Source: Clostridiales bacterium (GTDB lineage Bacteria; Bacillota; Clostridia; Oscillospirales; Oscillospiraceae). From it: a DNA stretch of 64,000 bases. The stretch is taken from positions 62,001 to 126,000 of the forward strand of contig DXYV01000003.1 of the NCBI GenBank assembly GCA_019415645.1, written 5' to 3'. Position 1 is the stretch's first letter. The number at the start of each line of letters is the position of its first letter. Position numbers and translations under genes: made by a program. The notes under the pieces were generated by a model, which was not told where the DNA came from, ran no database searches, and was given only the letters and a program-made list of their open reading frames with translations. Shown here piece by piece: positions 7,784 through 15,207 of this stretch.

Positions 7784-9796
7784 ATGCAGCTCTATCGTGA
7801 AAAATATCCCCATCTGTTCGCGCCCCTGACGGTGGGGAAAAACCGGGACGTGTATCAGAACCGCATTTTCATCGGCCCCCGCGGCGTGGGCGGAGCGCTG
7901 GACAAGCACAACGTCCTCACCGACAGCGGGATCGCCTGGAACACCATGCTGGCGGCGGGCGGCTACGCCTGCATCAATCTGGGCGAGGCAAAGCTGGACA
8001 ACGGCCCCAGCATGGCCCACGGCAAGCATTACGACCTGACGACGGACGCCAACCTGGACCAGTTCCATCACATGAACCAGACGGCCAACGCCTTCGGCGT
8101 CAAAATGGGGATCGAGCTGAACCACAACGGACACTTCTCCCTCCCGGAATACTGCGGCGGACAGCAGCCCATGAGCGCCTCCGCCATGAAGATGCCCAAC
8201 GGCAACCTGGTGCGGGAAATGACGGAAGACGACATGGAGCAGGTGGCGGAGGCCTACGCCAAGTCCGCCCTCATGGCAAGGCGTGGGGGCTTTGAGCAGG
8301 TCCTGCTGCACTATGGGCACGGCTGGCTCATGGGAGGCTGGATGTCGCCCCTGGTCAACCGCCGGACGGACAAATACGGCGGGAGCATTGAAAACCGCGC
8401 CCGTTTCCCCCGGATGGTGCTGGAGCGGATCCGGAAAGAGGTGGGCGACTCCATCCATCTGGAGCTGCGCATCAGCGGCTCCGAACTGGTGCCCGGCGGG
8501 CTGGAGATCGGGGAAGTCACCGAATTCATCAAGATCTATCAGGACCTGGTGGACCTGGTCCACATCTCCTGCGGGACCCGCATGGCGGCGCACACACGGG
8601 CCGATATGCATCCCTCCCAGTTCCTGCCCCACGCCCACAACGCGGCCATGTCCAAGTACGTGAAGGAGCACGGCGTCACCATTCCCGTGGGCGTGGTGGG
8701 GAATATCAGCGACCCCGTTCAGAGCGAGCGCCTGCTGGCCGAGGGATACGCCGACTACGTCGTGATGGTGCGCAGCACCATCGCCGACCCGGAGTGGGCC
8801 AAAAAGGTCCGGGAGGGGCGCGAGGACGACATCCGCCCCTGCCTGCGCTGCAACCACTGCCTGGACCTCCAGGTGGGACGGGTCGCCGTGTCCACCAGCG
8901 TGCTGCAGAACTTCCAGGCCTCCAACATCAGCCTGTGCGCCGTCAACCCCCTGGTCGGGCACAACCTCTATAAACTGCGGGTCCCTCTGTCCGGGCGCTC
9001 CAAGCGCGTGGTCATCGTGGGCGGTGGGCCCGCCGGGCTGAACGCGGCGATCTTCGCGGCGGATCAGGGCCACAAGGTCATCCTGTTCGAGCAGTCGGGA
9101 CAGCTGGGCGGGATCATCAACTATGCCAGCCACGTCCCCTTCAAGCATGACCTGGCGTCCTATCGGGATTATCTGGTCCGTCAGGTGGAAAAGAGGGCTG
9201 TCGACGTCCGTCTGAATACCCGGGCCACCCCCGAGGCCGTGGAGCGGGAGCAGCCCGACGCGGTGCTGGTGGCGGTGGGCTCGCAGCCCGCGGTCCCGCC
9301 CATCCCCGGCGTTGACCGCCCCAACGTGATGCAGGCGGTAAACGCCCACGACGCCGTGGACCGGATAGGCGAGCGGGTCGTGATCATCGGCGGCGGCATC
9401 TCCGGAAGCGAGCTGTCCATCCACCTGAACCGCTGCGGAAAACGGTCCGTGGTGGTGGAGATGGGGGAGCACCTCTGTCCGGAGGCGCAGCTGTCCGAGC
9501 GGCTGCACGTGCTCCGGTACATGGAGGAGGCCGGGGTCGAATCCTATACGGAGATGCGGTGCGAGGAGATCTCCGACAGCGGAGTGGTCTGCCGCACCGC
9601 CCGGGGGGAACTGCGCACGTTCCCCGCGGACACCGTCATCCTGGCCGCCGGAATGCGCGCGAAAGCCGAGGAGCGGGACCTGTTCCGGGACTGCGCCTTT
9701 GACGTGATCCCCATGGGGGACTGCAAGCGGGCTTCCCTGGTCGAAAACGCGGTCACCGACGCCTACAACGCGGTCCTGGCGATCTCCGCGCGCTGA
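7784..9796 (+). CDS. OYE-family NADH:flavin oxidoreductase / enoate reductase (island copy 2)
   Basis: A 670-residue paralogue of the enzyme at 4303 with the same order: FMN barrel (HYGHGWL, MSPLVNRRTDKYGGS), 4Fe-4S cysteines C353, C356, C359 and C385 with the same long 25-residue loop, then GGGPAG (about 411) and GGGISG (about 534) dinucleotide-binding motifs. The barrel start RGVGGALDKHNVLTDSG differs from copy 1, so the substrate specificity is probably different. The ATG follows AAGGTGAGGTG by 6-9 bases. A strong hairpin (9809-9843) ends or attenuates transcription after it. GC-rich codon use is stronger than in the flanking mobile genes. Confidence 0.92.
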   Translation: MQLYREKYPHLFAPLTVGKNRDVYQNRIFIGPRGVGGALDKHNVLTDSGIAWNTMLAAGGYACINLGEAKLDNGPSMAHGKHYDLTTDANLDQFHHMNQTANAFGVKMGIELNHNGHFSLPEYCGGQQPMSASAMKMPNGNLVREMTEDDMEQVAEAYAKSALMARRGGFEQVLLHYGHGWLMGGWMSPLVNRRTDKYGGSIENRARFPRMVLERIRKEVGDSIHLELRISGSELVPGGLEIGEVTEFIKIYQDLVDLVHISCGTRMAAHTRADMHPSQFLPHAHNAAMSKYVKEHGVTIPVGVVGNISDPVQSERLLAEGYADYVVMVRSTIADPEWAKKVREGREDDIRPCLRCNHCLDLQVGRVAVSTSVLQNFQASNISLCAVNPLVGHNLYKLRVPLSGRSKRVVIVGGGPAGLNAAIFAADQGHKVILFEQSGQLGGIINYASHVPFKHDLASYRDYLVRQVEKRAVDVRLNTRATPEAVEREQPDAVLVAVGSQPAVPPIPGVDRPNVMQAVNAHDAVDRIGERVVIIGGGISGSELSIHLNRCGKRSVVVEMGEHLCPEAQLSERLHVLRYMEEAGVESYTEMRCEEISDSGVVCRTARGELRTFPADTVILAAGMRAKAEERDLFRDCAFDVIPMGDCKRASLVENAVTDAYNAVLAISAR

Positions 9797-9808
9797 TCTC
9801 CGCGTACT

Positions 9809-9843
9809 GTGCCGCGGCATTACAACGCGTAATGCCGCGGCAC
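9809..9843 (+). terminator. Hairpin terminator or attenuator
   Basis: GTGCCGCGGCATTA (9809-9822) pairs perfectly with TAATGCCGCGGCAC (9830-9843) around a 7-base loop. It separates the OYE/transport genes from the methyltransferase operon. There is no T run, so it may only dampen readthrough. Confidence 0.6.
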
Positions 9844-9885
9844 TGTCGACACTTATGATCTTGACTTCAGAGAGGAAGGGGAATC

Positions 9886-10848
9886 ATGATAAAAAAAGAT
9901 TTGACCGAACGTGAGAACGCGCTTCTGGTGATCGAGCATAAAAGACCGCAGTGGACACCCAATGTGGATGACTGCTACGACATGGTGGGCGTTGGCTTGA
10001 TTAACGAGACCGGCCCCATGCTGCAGAGCGGCGTGGACGCCTTCGGTGTGCCGTGGATCGCGACGGAAAGCATGAGGATGCAGCCGACACCGGACCCGCA
10101 CTTCATCCTGCTGGACGATGTGGAGAACTGGAAAGCGGTCTACCATGCGCCTGATTTGAAGGCACTGGACTGGGAGGGACAGGCGGAGCGGGACAACGCC
10201 CGCATTGACCGGGAGCAAAAGCTGATCTGCTTCCGGAGCCCCAATGGCGTCTTCCAGCGTCTGATGGCTTTTATGGGCTTCGAGGGGATGCTCTGTGCAC
10301 TGATCGAGAGCCCGGATGCCTGCTGGGATTTTTTCGAGGCAGTCACCGATTATAAGATCGAAACGGTCAGATTAGTGGCAAAATACTTGAAGCCAGATAT
10401 TTTTATGCTGTTTGATGATGTAGCTCACGCCAACGGCCTGTTTATGAGTCCCGAGCTGTTCCGAGAGCTAATCAAGCCACACTATAAACGCCTTTACGAC
10501 GCGGTCATCGAGTGCGGGATGATCCCGGAGCATCACTGCTGTGGACTGTGCGAGGAGATCGTGGGAGACTTTATCGATGTGGGAGCCCGCATATGGAACC
10601 CCGCGGAACCGACGAACAATATCGTGGAGATCCAGAAAAAGTATGGCGACAGGTTGTCTGTTGCCGGCGGTTTCGCCATTTCCGGCGAGTGGCTGTACAA
10701 GCCGAAGCAACGGGAGGAACTTCTGCGCGCAGAGACCAAAAGATGTATGCTCACCTATGCGCCCCACGGTTCCTACTTCTTCCGCGGCTCCTATCAGGAT
10801 CCGTGCATCACGGACGAGTACCTGAAATATCAGACCTACGGTCTGTAA
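9886..10848 (+). CDS. URO-D family methyltransferase-like protein
   Basis: A 320-residue protein of the uroporphyrinogen decarboxylase superfamily. It has the barrel motif DVAHANGLFMSPELF (about 180) and a metal-binding-type HHCCGL segment near residue 218, followed by GARIWNPAEP. URO-D relatives of this kind are corrinoid-dependent methyltransferases (MtaA, MtbA, aryl O-demethylase type) rather than heme enzymes; a true HemE would lack the Cys-rich HCCGL segment. AGAGAGGAAGGGG precedes the ATG. A CobW-type GTPase follows after 16 bases. No corrinoid protein gene is present nearby, so the partner must be encoded elsewhere. Removal of methyl groups from a methoxylated ring compound would fit the reductive cargo (inference). 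Confidence 0.85.
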   Translation: MIKKDLTERENALLVIEHKRPQWTPNVDDCYDMVGVGLINETGPMLQSGVDAFGVPWIATESMRMQPTPDPHFILLDDVENWKAVYHAPDLKALDWEGQAERDNARIDREQKLICFRSPNGVFQRLMAFMGFEGMLCALIESPDACWDFFEAVTDYKIETVRLVAKYLKPDIFMLFDDVAHANGLFMSPELFRELIKPHYKRLYDAVIECGMIPEHHCCGLCEEIVGDFIDVGARIWNPAEPTNNIVEIQKKYGDRLSVAGGFAISGEWLYKPKQREELLRAETKRCMLTYAPHGSYFFRGSYQDPCITDEYLKYQTYGL

Positions 10849-10864
10849 GAGAGAAGGGTCTGGT

Positions 10865-11461
10865 ATGAAAGTTCTGATCTTCGGTGGATTCCTCGGGTCC
10901 GGAAAGACAACCATCATCCGCAATTTGGTCCAGGCCATCCGGGAAAGTCAGGCAGGGAGTGTTGCCATCATTGAAAATGAGATTGGTCGGTTTGGCGTGG
11001 ACGACTTGGTTATGGGTGGAGCAGACGTTAAGGTACAAACTCTAACAGGCGGGTGTGTCTGCTGCCAGATTACCGGCAGCCTGATTGCGGCAATGAAGGA
11101 GATCGATGCCGAAATCCATCCGAACTGGCTGATGATTGAGCTGAGCGGAATCGCCTATTTGAGCGGGATCAAGGAGGCCATTTTCACCTACGCGCCGGAG
11201 TTTTCCGAGACCTATACGATTGCCGTGGCCGACGCCTCCCGCTGGCAACGTCTGTTGCGCGCGGCAGAGCCGCTAATTCGGAACCAAGTGTGCGGTAGCG
11301 ATCTGATTATCGTCAACAAATGCGACCTAAATGAAAATGCCCATGCGGTCGCCCGCGAGGCGGCCAGCTTAGGACGAAATGACAGACTTCTTTTGATGAA
11401 TGCGGCGCAGGACAGCGGTGACGCGCTCTTGAACCGTCTGCAGGAAATGGAGGTCGAATGA
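10865..11461 (+). CDS. Minimal CobW/HypB-like metallochaperone GTPase
   Basis: A 198-residue G3E GTPase: Walker A GGFLGSGKTT (7-16), the metal-binding CVCC motif near residue 62, a Walker B-like ELSGIAY and an NKCD guanine-specificity motif near 156. Normal CobW/COG0523 proteins are about 300-400 residues; this one stops after the GTPase domain and has no CobW C-terminal domain. It lies between a URO-D methyltransferase and a His-rich protein, overlapping the latter by 4 bases (ATGA). A metal-insertion or corrinoid-reactivation role for the methyltransferase system is likely from context, with zinc, cobalt or nickel as candidates. Confidence 0.85.
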   Translation: MKVLIFGGFLGSGKTTIIRNLVQAIRESQAGSVAIIENEIGRFGVDDLVMGGADVKVQTLTGGCVCCQITGSLIAAMKEIDAEIHPNWLMIELSGIAYLSGIKEAIFTYAPEFSETYTIAVADASRWQRLLRAAEPLIRNQVCGSDLIIVNKCDLNENAHAVAREAASLGRNDRLLLMNAAQDSGDALLNRLQEMEVE

Positions 11462-11937
11462 TGAACACAAAAACAACAGATTCGGGATGGGATCCGAAAC
11501 GGCAGCCAAACAGCAACTGTCATCATCCCCATACCTCCGGGGCACACCACCATCACCATGAAGCGGAACAATTCATCGAGTGCGCCCTGCTATACAGCGA
11601 CAGCAGAAGGTTCGCAAATAAAAAGGGCGTGCCTTCGGAACAAATCGTCGCAGGCGTGAGCTGTGCGATGAAGAAGGTCGCAGGGAAATTGGCGGTGGAC
11701 AGTATTGTATTGGGGCATATCAAAGCCTTTTTATCTTTCGATTCCGGGCCTAACTGGACGTTCTCCGTCACCCGCGCCGATCATGTGGATTTTTCCGTCC
11801 TTTCTGACAAAATGGACAGTCAAAACAAAACGGGATTTCAGGTCACGGCGGATATACTCTCTTTGACTGTGCCGAAGAATTTCAGTAATGGAGAACTGGA
11901 ACAGTTTTGGTGCCAAATTGAAGAGATCTGCCTCTGA
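11458..11937 (+). CDS. His-rich putative metal-binding protein
   Basis: A 159-residue protein of no recognised family. Residues 22-35 (HHPHTSGAHHHHHE) form a histidine cluster of the type found in nickel, zinc or cobalt chaperones; the rest is a mixed alpha/beta domain (IECALLYSDSRRFANKKGV... VLGHIKAFLSFDSG). The start ATG overlaps the stop of the CobW-like gene in an ATGA arrangement, indicating translational coupling and joint function. It probably buffers or delivers the metal used with the GTPase. A bidirectional hairpin follows at 11976-12003. Confidence 0.72.
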   Translation: MMNTKTTDSGWDPKRQPNSNCHHPHTSGAHHHHHEAEQFIECALLYSDSRRFANKKGVPSEQIVAGVSCAMKKVAGKLAVDSIVLGHIKAFLSFDSGPNWTFSVTRADHVDFSVLSDKMDSQNKTGFQVTADILSLTVPKNFSNGELEQFWCQIEEICL

Positions 11938-11975
11938 GAAAGAAAAATCTTTGCCACAGGAGATAACAAACAGCA

Positions 11976-12003
11976 GTCCCTGGAAACCTTGGTTTCCAGG
12001 GAC
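11976..12003. terminator. Bidirectional terminator
   Basis: GTCCCTGGAAACC (11976-11988) and GGTTTCCAGGGAC (11991-12003) pair perfectly with a 2-base loop. It serves the plus-strand His-rich gene and the minus-strand ATPase, which converge here. Confidence 0.75.
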
Positions 12004-12013
12004 CGCTGCTGGT

Positions 12014-13312
12014 TCAGATGCAGAAGCAGGCGTAGAGAGGGACCGATTTCAGCCCGTTCTCCAGGCCAAAATTTTTCGTGGACAACCGGACGGATTGCTC
12101 CGGCTGAAAAGCCTTTTGATAGACCTCCAGACTCTTGGCCTTGGTGTGCTCCCCGGCCTTCACCTCGATAGGGAGAATACTACCCTTCCGCTGAATTAGA
12201 AAGTCGATCTCATATCCTCCCCGGTCCGCCGTCCAGTAGTAGCTGGTATAGCCGCTGGCAGTGAGCTGGGTGCACACATAGTTTTCCGTCATGCCGCCCT
12301 TAAAATCGTCCAACTCATGGGTGGGGTACAGAATATCCTCCGGTACGATTTCTTTTTTGGCGCACAGCAGGCCCACGTCGGAGACATAGGTTTTGAACGC
12401 GTCGATATCACGATAGTTCTCCAGAGGTTTTTTGATCTGGTCTACCCGGTAGATGCGGGTGACGATTCCGGAGAGAACCAGCCACTCAATGGCGTTTTCA
12501 AACTCCGAGGCCCGCCCGCCCTTCTTCACCAGCTTGTACTGGAAGCGGGTGTTCTTTTTTGAGAGCTGAACCGTGATGTTATCGTAGACCAGCCGGGTCT
12601 TCTTGGTCTCATTCTCCTTGTTATATTTACTCATATCATTGAGATAGGCGGCCAGAAGGGTGTCCTGAATATGCCGGACCAGAACATAGTCGCGGGTTTC
12701 GATGAACTTGCTGACGCAGTCGGGCATTCCCCCCACCAGCAGGTACTGCCGGTAGTAGCTCAGCGCCGCCTCGTGGAGCACGGAAGGCATAGGGGTATCC
12801 TGGGCAAAACAGTCCCGAATCTGTCCCACCAGTTCCTCCTCGCCGCAGGCCAGCAGGAACTCCTCCAGGTCCATGGGATAGAGGGTCTTCATGTCCACCT
12901 TCCCAACGGGGAAAGAGAATTTCTGCCGGTTGACTGCCACCCCAAGCAGGCTGCCGCAGGCGATCACATGGTAGGCGGGGGCCAACTCACAAAAATATTT
13001 CAAGCTGGTCAAAGCCCGCTCGCAGAGCTGCACCTCGTCGAAGATTACCAGAGTCTTTTCTGTCACGATGCTTTGCCCCGCCAGGCGGGAGAGCAGGGGG
13101 ATCAGATAGGAGGGCTCCAGACTCTCCTCAAAGGCATTGGCTAGACTAGGGTTGGTCTCAAAATTGAAGTAGGCTACGTTCTCGTAGTGAGCTTTTCCAA
13201 ACTCCAGAAGCGCATAGGTCTTGCCCACCTGCCGCGCCCCCTGTAAAATCAATGGCCGGCGGTAGGAGCTCTTTTTCCAATCCAGAAGATATTGGGTGAT
13301 CTTTCGGTACAT
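12014..13312 (-). CDS. AAA ATPase with DUF4143
   Basis: About 432 residues: Walker A GARQVGKT near residue 28, Walker B-like LVIFDEVQ near 94, a sensor-like CGSLLG near 122, and the C-terminal DUF4143 nuclease-like region (GGYEIDFLIQRKGSILPIEVKAG) with the D...E-x-K triad of PD-(D/E)XK folds. Members are common in bacterial accessory DNA and are of uncertain role, often regarded as solitary defence or toxin-like ATPases. GTG/ATG/ATG codons stand in a row; the ATG at 13312 has the best spacing (7) from GGAGG. A strong promoter with an inverted repeat is upstream. Its 3' end is duplicated at 161-202. Confidence 0.9.
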   Translation of the reverse strand: MYRKITQYLLDWKKSSYRRPLILQGARQVGKTYALLEFGKAHYENVAYFNFETNPSLANAFEESLEPSYLIPLLSRLAGQSIVTEKTLVIFDEVQLCERALTSLKYFCELAPAYHVIACGSLLGVAVNRQKFSFPVGKVDMKTLYPMDLEEFLLACGEEELVGQIRDCFAQDTPMPSVLHEAALSYYRQYLLVGGMPDCVSKFIETRDYVLVRHIQDTLLAAYLNDMSKYNKENETKKTRLVYDNITVQLSKKNTRFQYKLVKKGGRASEFENAIEWLVLSGIVTRIYRVDQIKKPLENYRDIDAFKTYVSDVGLLCAKKEIVPEDILYPTHELDDFKGGMTENYVCTQLTASGYTSYYWTADRGGYEIDFLIQRKGSILPIEVKAGEHTKAKSLEVYQKAFQPEQSVRLSTKNFGLENGLKSVPLYACFCI

Positions 13313-13342
13313 CATCACACCTCCAGTGTGGAGTTTGAGAGA

Positions 13343-13389
13343 ATTATAACGTATTTTGATGTAAAAAACAAGTCGAAATTTACATCAAA
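13343..13389 (-). promoter_or_regulatory. Promoter with operator-like inverted repeat (ATPase gene)
   Basis: On the minus strand TTGTTT (13366-13371), a 17-bp spacer and TATAAT (13343-13348) form a good promoter. TTTGATGTAAA at 13355-13365 and TTTACATCAAA at 13379-13389 are perfect 11-base inverted arms bracketing the -35, a likely repressor site. Confidence 0.7.
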
Positions 13390-13400
13390 TCTTAAAGCAG

Positions 13401-13435
13401 GAGGGCGTTCTGCATCTATTGCGCAGAACGCCCTC
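13401..13435 (-). terminator. Terminator of the serine recombinase gene
   Basis: GAGGGCGTTCTGC (13401-13413) pairs with GCAGAACGCCCTC (13423-13435), directly at the recombinase stop codon on the minus strand. Confidence 0.65.
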
Positions 13436-14976
13436 TATACAGTCAAAAGTCCAAGCTCATTGGAAAAAGTATAAGTAATCTCAATGTGTCCATCTTCAAA
13501 AATCAGAATCTGCCTTACTGTCTCCGCCACGGTGACGCGGTCCAGACTGGTCAGCTTTCCGTGTCGAAGCAGGGACTGGACCCAGGGATGGAGAAGGAGA
13601 TCTTCCTCCTGCGGCGATTCCAGTTGCTGAAGCTGGGCGGACAACTCCCGCTCCTGCCGCTCATAGTCCGACTGATAGCGCAGAAAGTCCTCCCTGCGAA
13701 TCAATCCGTCCCGGTAATCCTCATAAGCCGATTTCTTCAAACGGTAGAGGCGCTCCAGTCCGCCTTCCAGACGCTCCCGTTCCCCCGACCTTCCCTTGGG
13801 GGCCTGCCGCTCTGCTTCTTCTGCCAATGCCTGTAGGTCTTGCACCGACGCAATGATCTGATTCAGGTCACTCAGAACGATTTGTTCCAGAACCGCATGG
13901 GAGATGCTGTGTTTGGTACACACTGTAGGCCCATACCGCTTATAGGAGCCGCAGCTGTAATAGATACCGCCAGCGCTCCTGGTTTTTACCATAGCCCGCC
14001 CGCAGTCTCCGCAGCGGAGGAACCCAGCGAAGGGGCTCTGGTTCTGGTCGAAGTTGAGCTGCCGGGTCCGCTTGCGGAGCAGGGCCTGGACACGCTCCCA
14101 TTGGTCCGGACCGATGATGGCTTCATGGGTATCCGGTACAATTGTCCAGTCCGAGCGGTCCAGCTGAACGGCCTTCCCGTGCATGGTAGGGCGGAAGTTC
14201 CGGCCCTGTTCCATATTCCCCGCATACATCTGGTTTTGCAGAATACGGTGAACGGTGGCGTAGGTCCAGTAGGTAGTCTGTTCGATCTTCCGCCCATTGT
14301 GGTAACGCTCGCCCAGAATGTGCTTGTACTCGCTTGGGCTCGGAATCCCTTCGGCATTGAGCTGTTTTGCGATCTTGATCTTTCCCCACCCATGCTCAAA
14401 GAGATCAAAAATCCGCCGCACCACTTGGGCTGCGGCGGGATCAACGACCAAACGGTTATGATTGGCCGGGTCTTTTTGATAGCCGTAGCTAGGAAAGGCT
14501 CCGATAAATTCCCCCCTCTGCTGCTTGGCATGGATGGCGGAGCGGACCTTGTCCGAAATGTCCCTGGCATACTGAGTGTTGAAAATATTTTTCATGGGCA
14601 GGAGCATATCATAACTCCCCTGTTGACTGTCCACATGGTCGTTCACGGCAATAAACCGCACGCCCTGCGTGGGGAAGACCCGCTCCAGGTAGCGGCCCAT
14701 CTCGATATAGTCGCGGCCAAACCGGGACAGGTCTTTGACCAGGACGCAGTTTACCTTCCCGGACTCAAGGTCTGCTTCCATTTTTCGAAAGGCGGGGCGG
14801 TCAAAGTTGGTGCCGGTATAGCCGTCATCCTGATAGAATTCTATCAGGTGCAGTTCTGGATGAGAGGAAAGGTATTGCTCCAGCAGCTTACGCTGGTTGG
14901 CAATGCTGTCGCTCTCTGCTTTGTCGCCATCCTCTCGGGATAGGCGCAGATAACATGCCGTGTTCCACGATTCCAT
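13435..14976 (-). CDS. Large serine recombinase
   Basis: A 513-residue recombinase. The resolvase catalytic domain opens with YLRLSRED (nucleophile Ser13) and contains DGYTGTNFDRPAF and VKDLSRFGRDYIEMGRYLE; a Recombinase domain follows, then a zinc ribbon around 320-350 (CGDCG... YYSCGSYKRYG), and a coiled coil at about 380-470 before the C-terminal arm. This is the TnpX / phage-integrase layout. It is the best candidate for integration and excision of the 23 kb element, although it lies in the middle and not at an end. AAAGGAGG precedes the ATG. It is followed in the reading direction by a terminator. Confidence 0.95.
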   Translation of the reverse strand: MESWNTACYLRLSREDGDKAESDSIANQRKLLEQYLSSHPELHLIEFYQDDGYTGTNFDRPAFRKMEADLESGKVNCVLVKDLSRFGRDYIEMGRYLERVFPTQGVRFIAVNDHVDSQQGSYDMLLPMKNIFNTQYARDISDKVRSAIHAKQQRGEFIGAFPSYGYQKDPANHNRLVVDPAAAQVVRRIFDLFEHGWGKIKIAKQLNAEGIPSPSEYKHILGERYHNGRKIEQTTYWTYATVHRILQNQMYAGNMEQGRNFRPTMHGKAVQLDRSDWTIVPDTHEAIIGPDQWERVQALLRKRTRQLNFDQNQSPFAGFLRCGDCGRAMVKTRSAGGIYYSCGSYKRYGPTVCTKHSISHAVLEQIVLSDLNQIIASVQDLQALAEEAERQAPKGRSGERERLEGGLERLYRLKKSAYEDYRDGLIRREDFLRYQSDYERQERELSAQLQQLESPQEEDLLLHPWVQSLLRHGKLTSLDRVTVAETVRQILIFEDGHIEITYTFSNELGLLTV

Positions 14977-15013
14977 GACCGCCCCACCTCCTTTCGCATG
15001 GGAATAAAATATC

Positions 15014-15142
15014 TTATGTAATGTGCGGTTTGTGAGCCTGAATCAGCGCTCTCAGCAGTTCCTCCGGACCTTTGCCGCCGTCAAAGTGGCGGGTCACCTG
15101 CCAAGCCGGGTGGGCGACAGGCCGTGTTGCTTCTATGGTCAT
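15014..15142 (-). CDS. TnpW-like small transposon protein
   Basis: A 42-residue peptide (MTIEATRPVAHPAWQVTRHF followed by DGGKGPEELLRALIQAHKP). It matches the pattern of TnpW-family proteins of Tn4451-like elements: a short beta strand with a V-x-x-HF turn, then an amphipathic helix ending in LxxLI. GGAGG lies 9 bases upstream of the ATG. It stands just upstream of the serine recombinase in the same orientation, as expected. Function is unknown; the assignment rests on length, pattern and position. Confidence 0.6.
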   Translation of the reverse strand: MTIEATRPVAHPAWQVTRHFDGGKGPEELLRALIQAHKPHIT

Positions 15143-15207
15143 CAGGATTGTCCTCCTTCTTCCTATATTCTGTAAGAATAATATGTGACCGGGAAGGTTT
15201 AACATTC

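Noticed and set aside
4303..9796. Naming the island OYEs baiCD or baiH
   Set aside because: The architecture agrees, but no bai CoA ligase, BaiE, BaiF or BaiG-like gene set is present and the family covers many substrates; naming would need an alignment.
9886..10848. HemE uroporphyrinogen decarboxylase
   Set aside because: The Cys-rich HHCCGL segment and the CobW context fit the methyltransferase branch; no heme genes are near.
12317..13144. Plus-strand frames opposite the DUF4143 ATPase
   Set aside because: No ribosome sites and no domains; the ATPase is unambiguous on the other strand.
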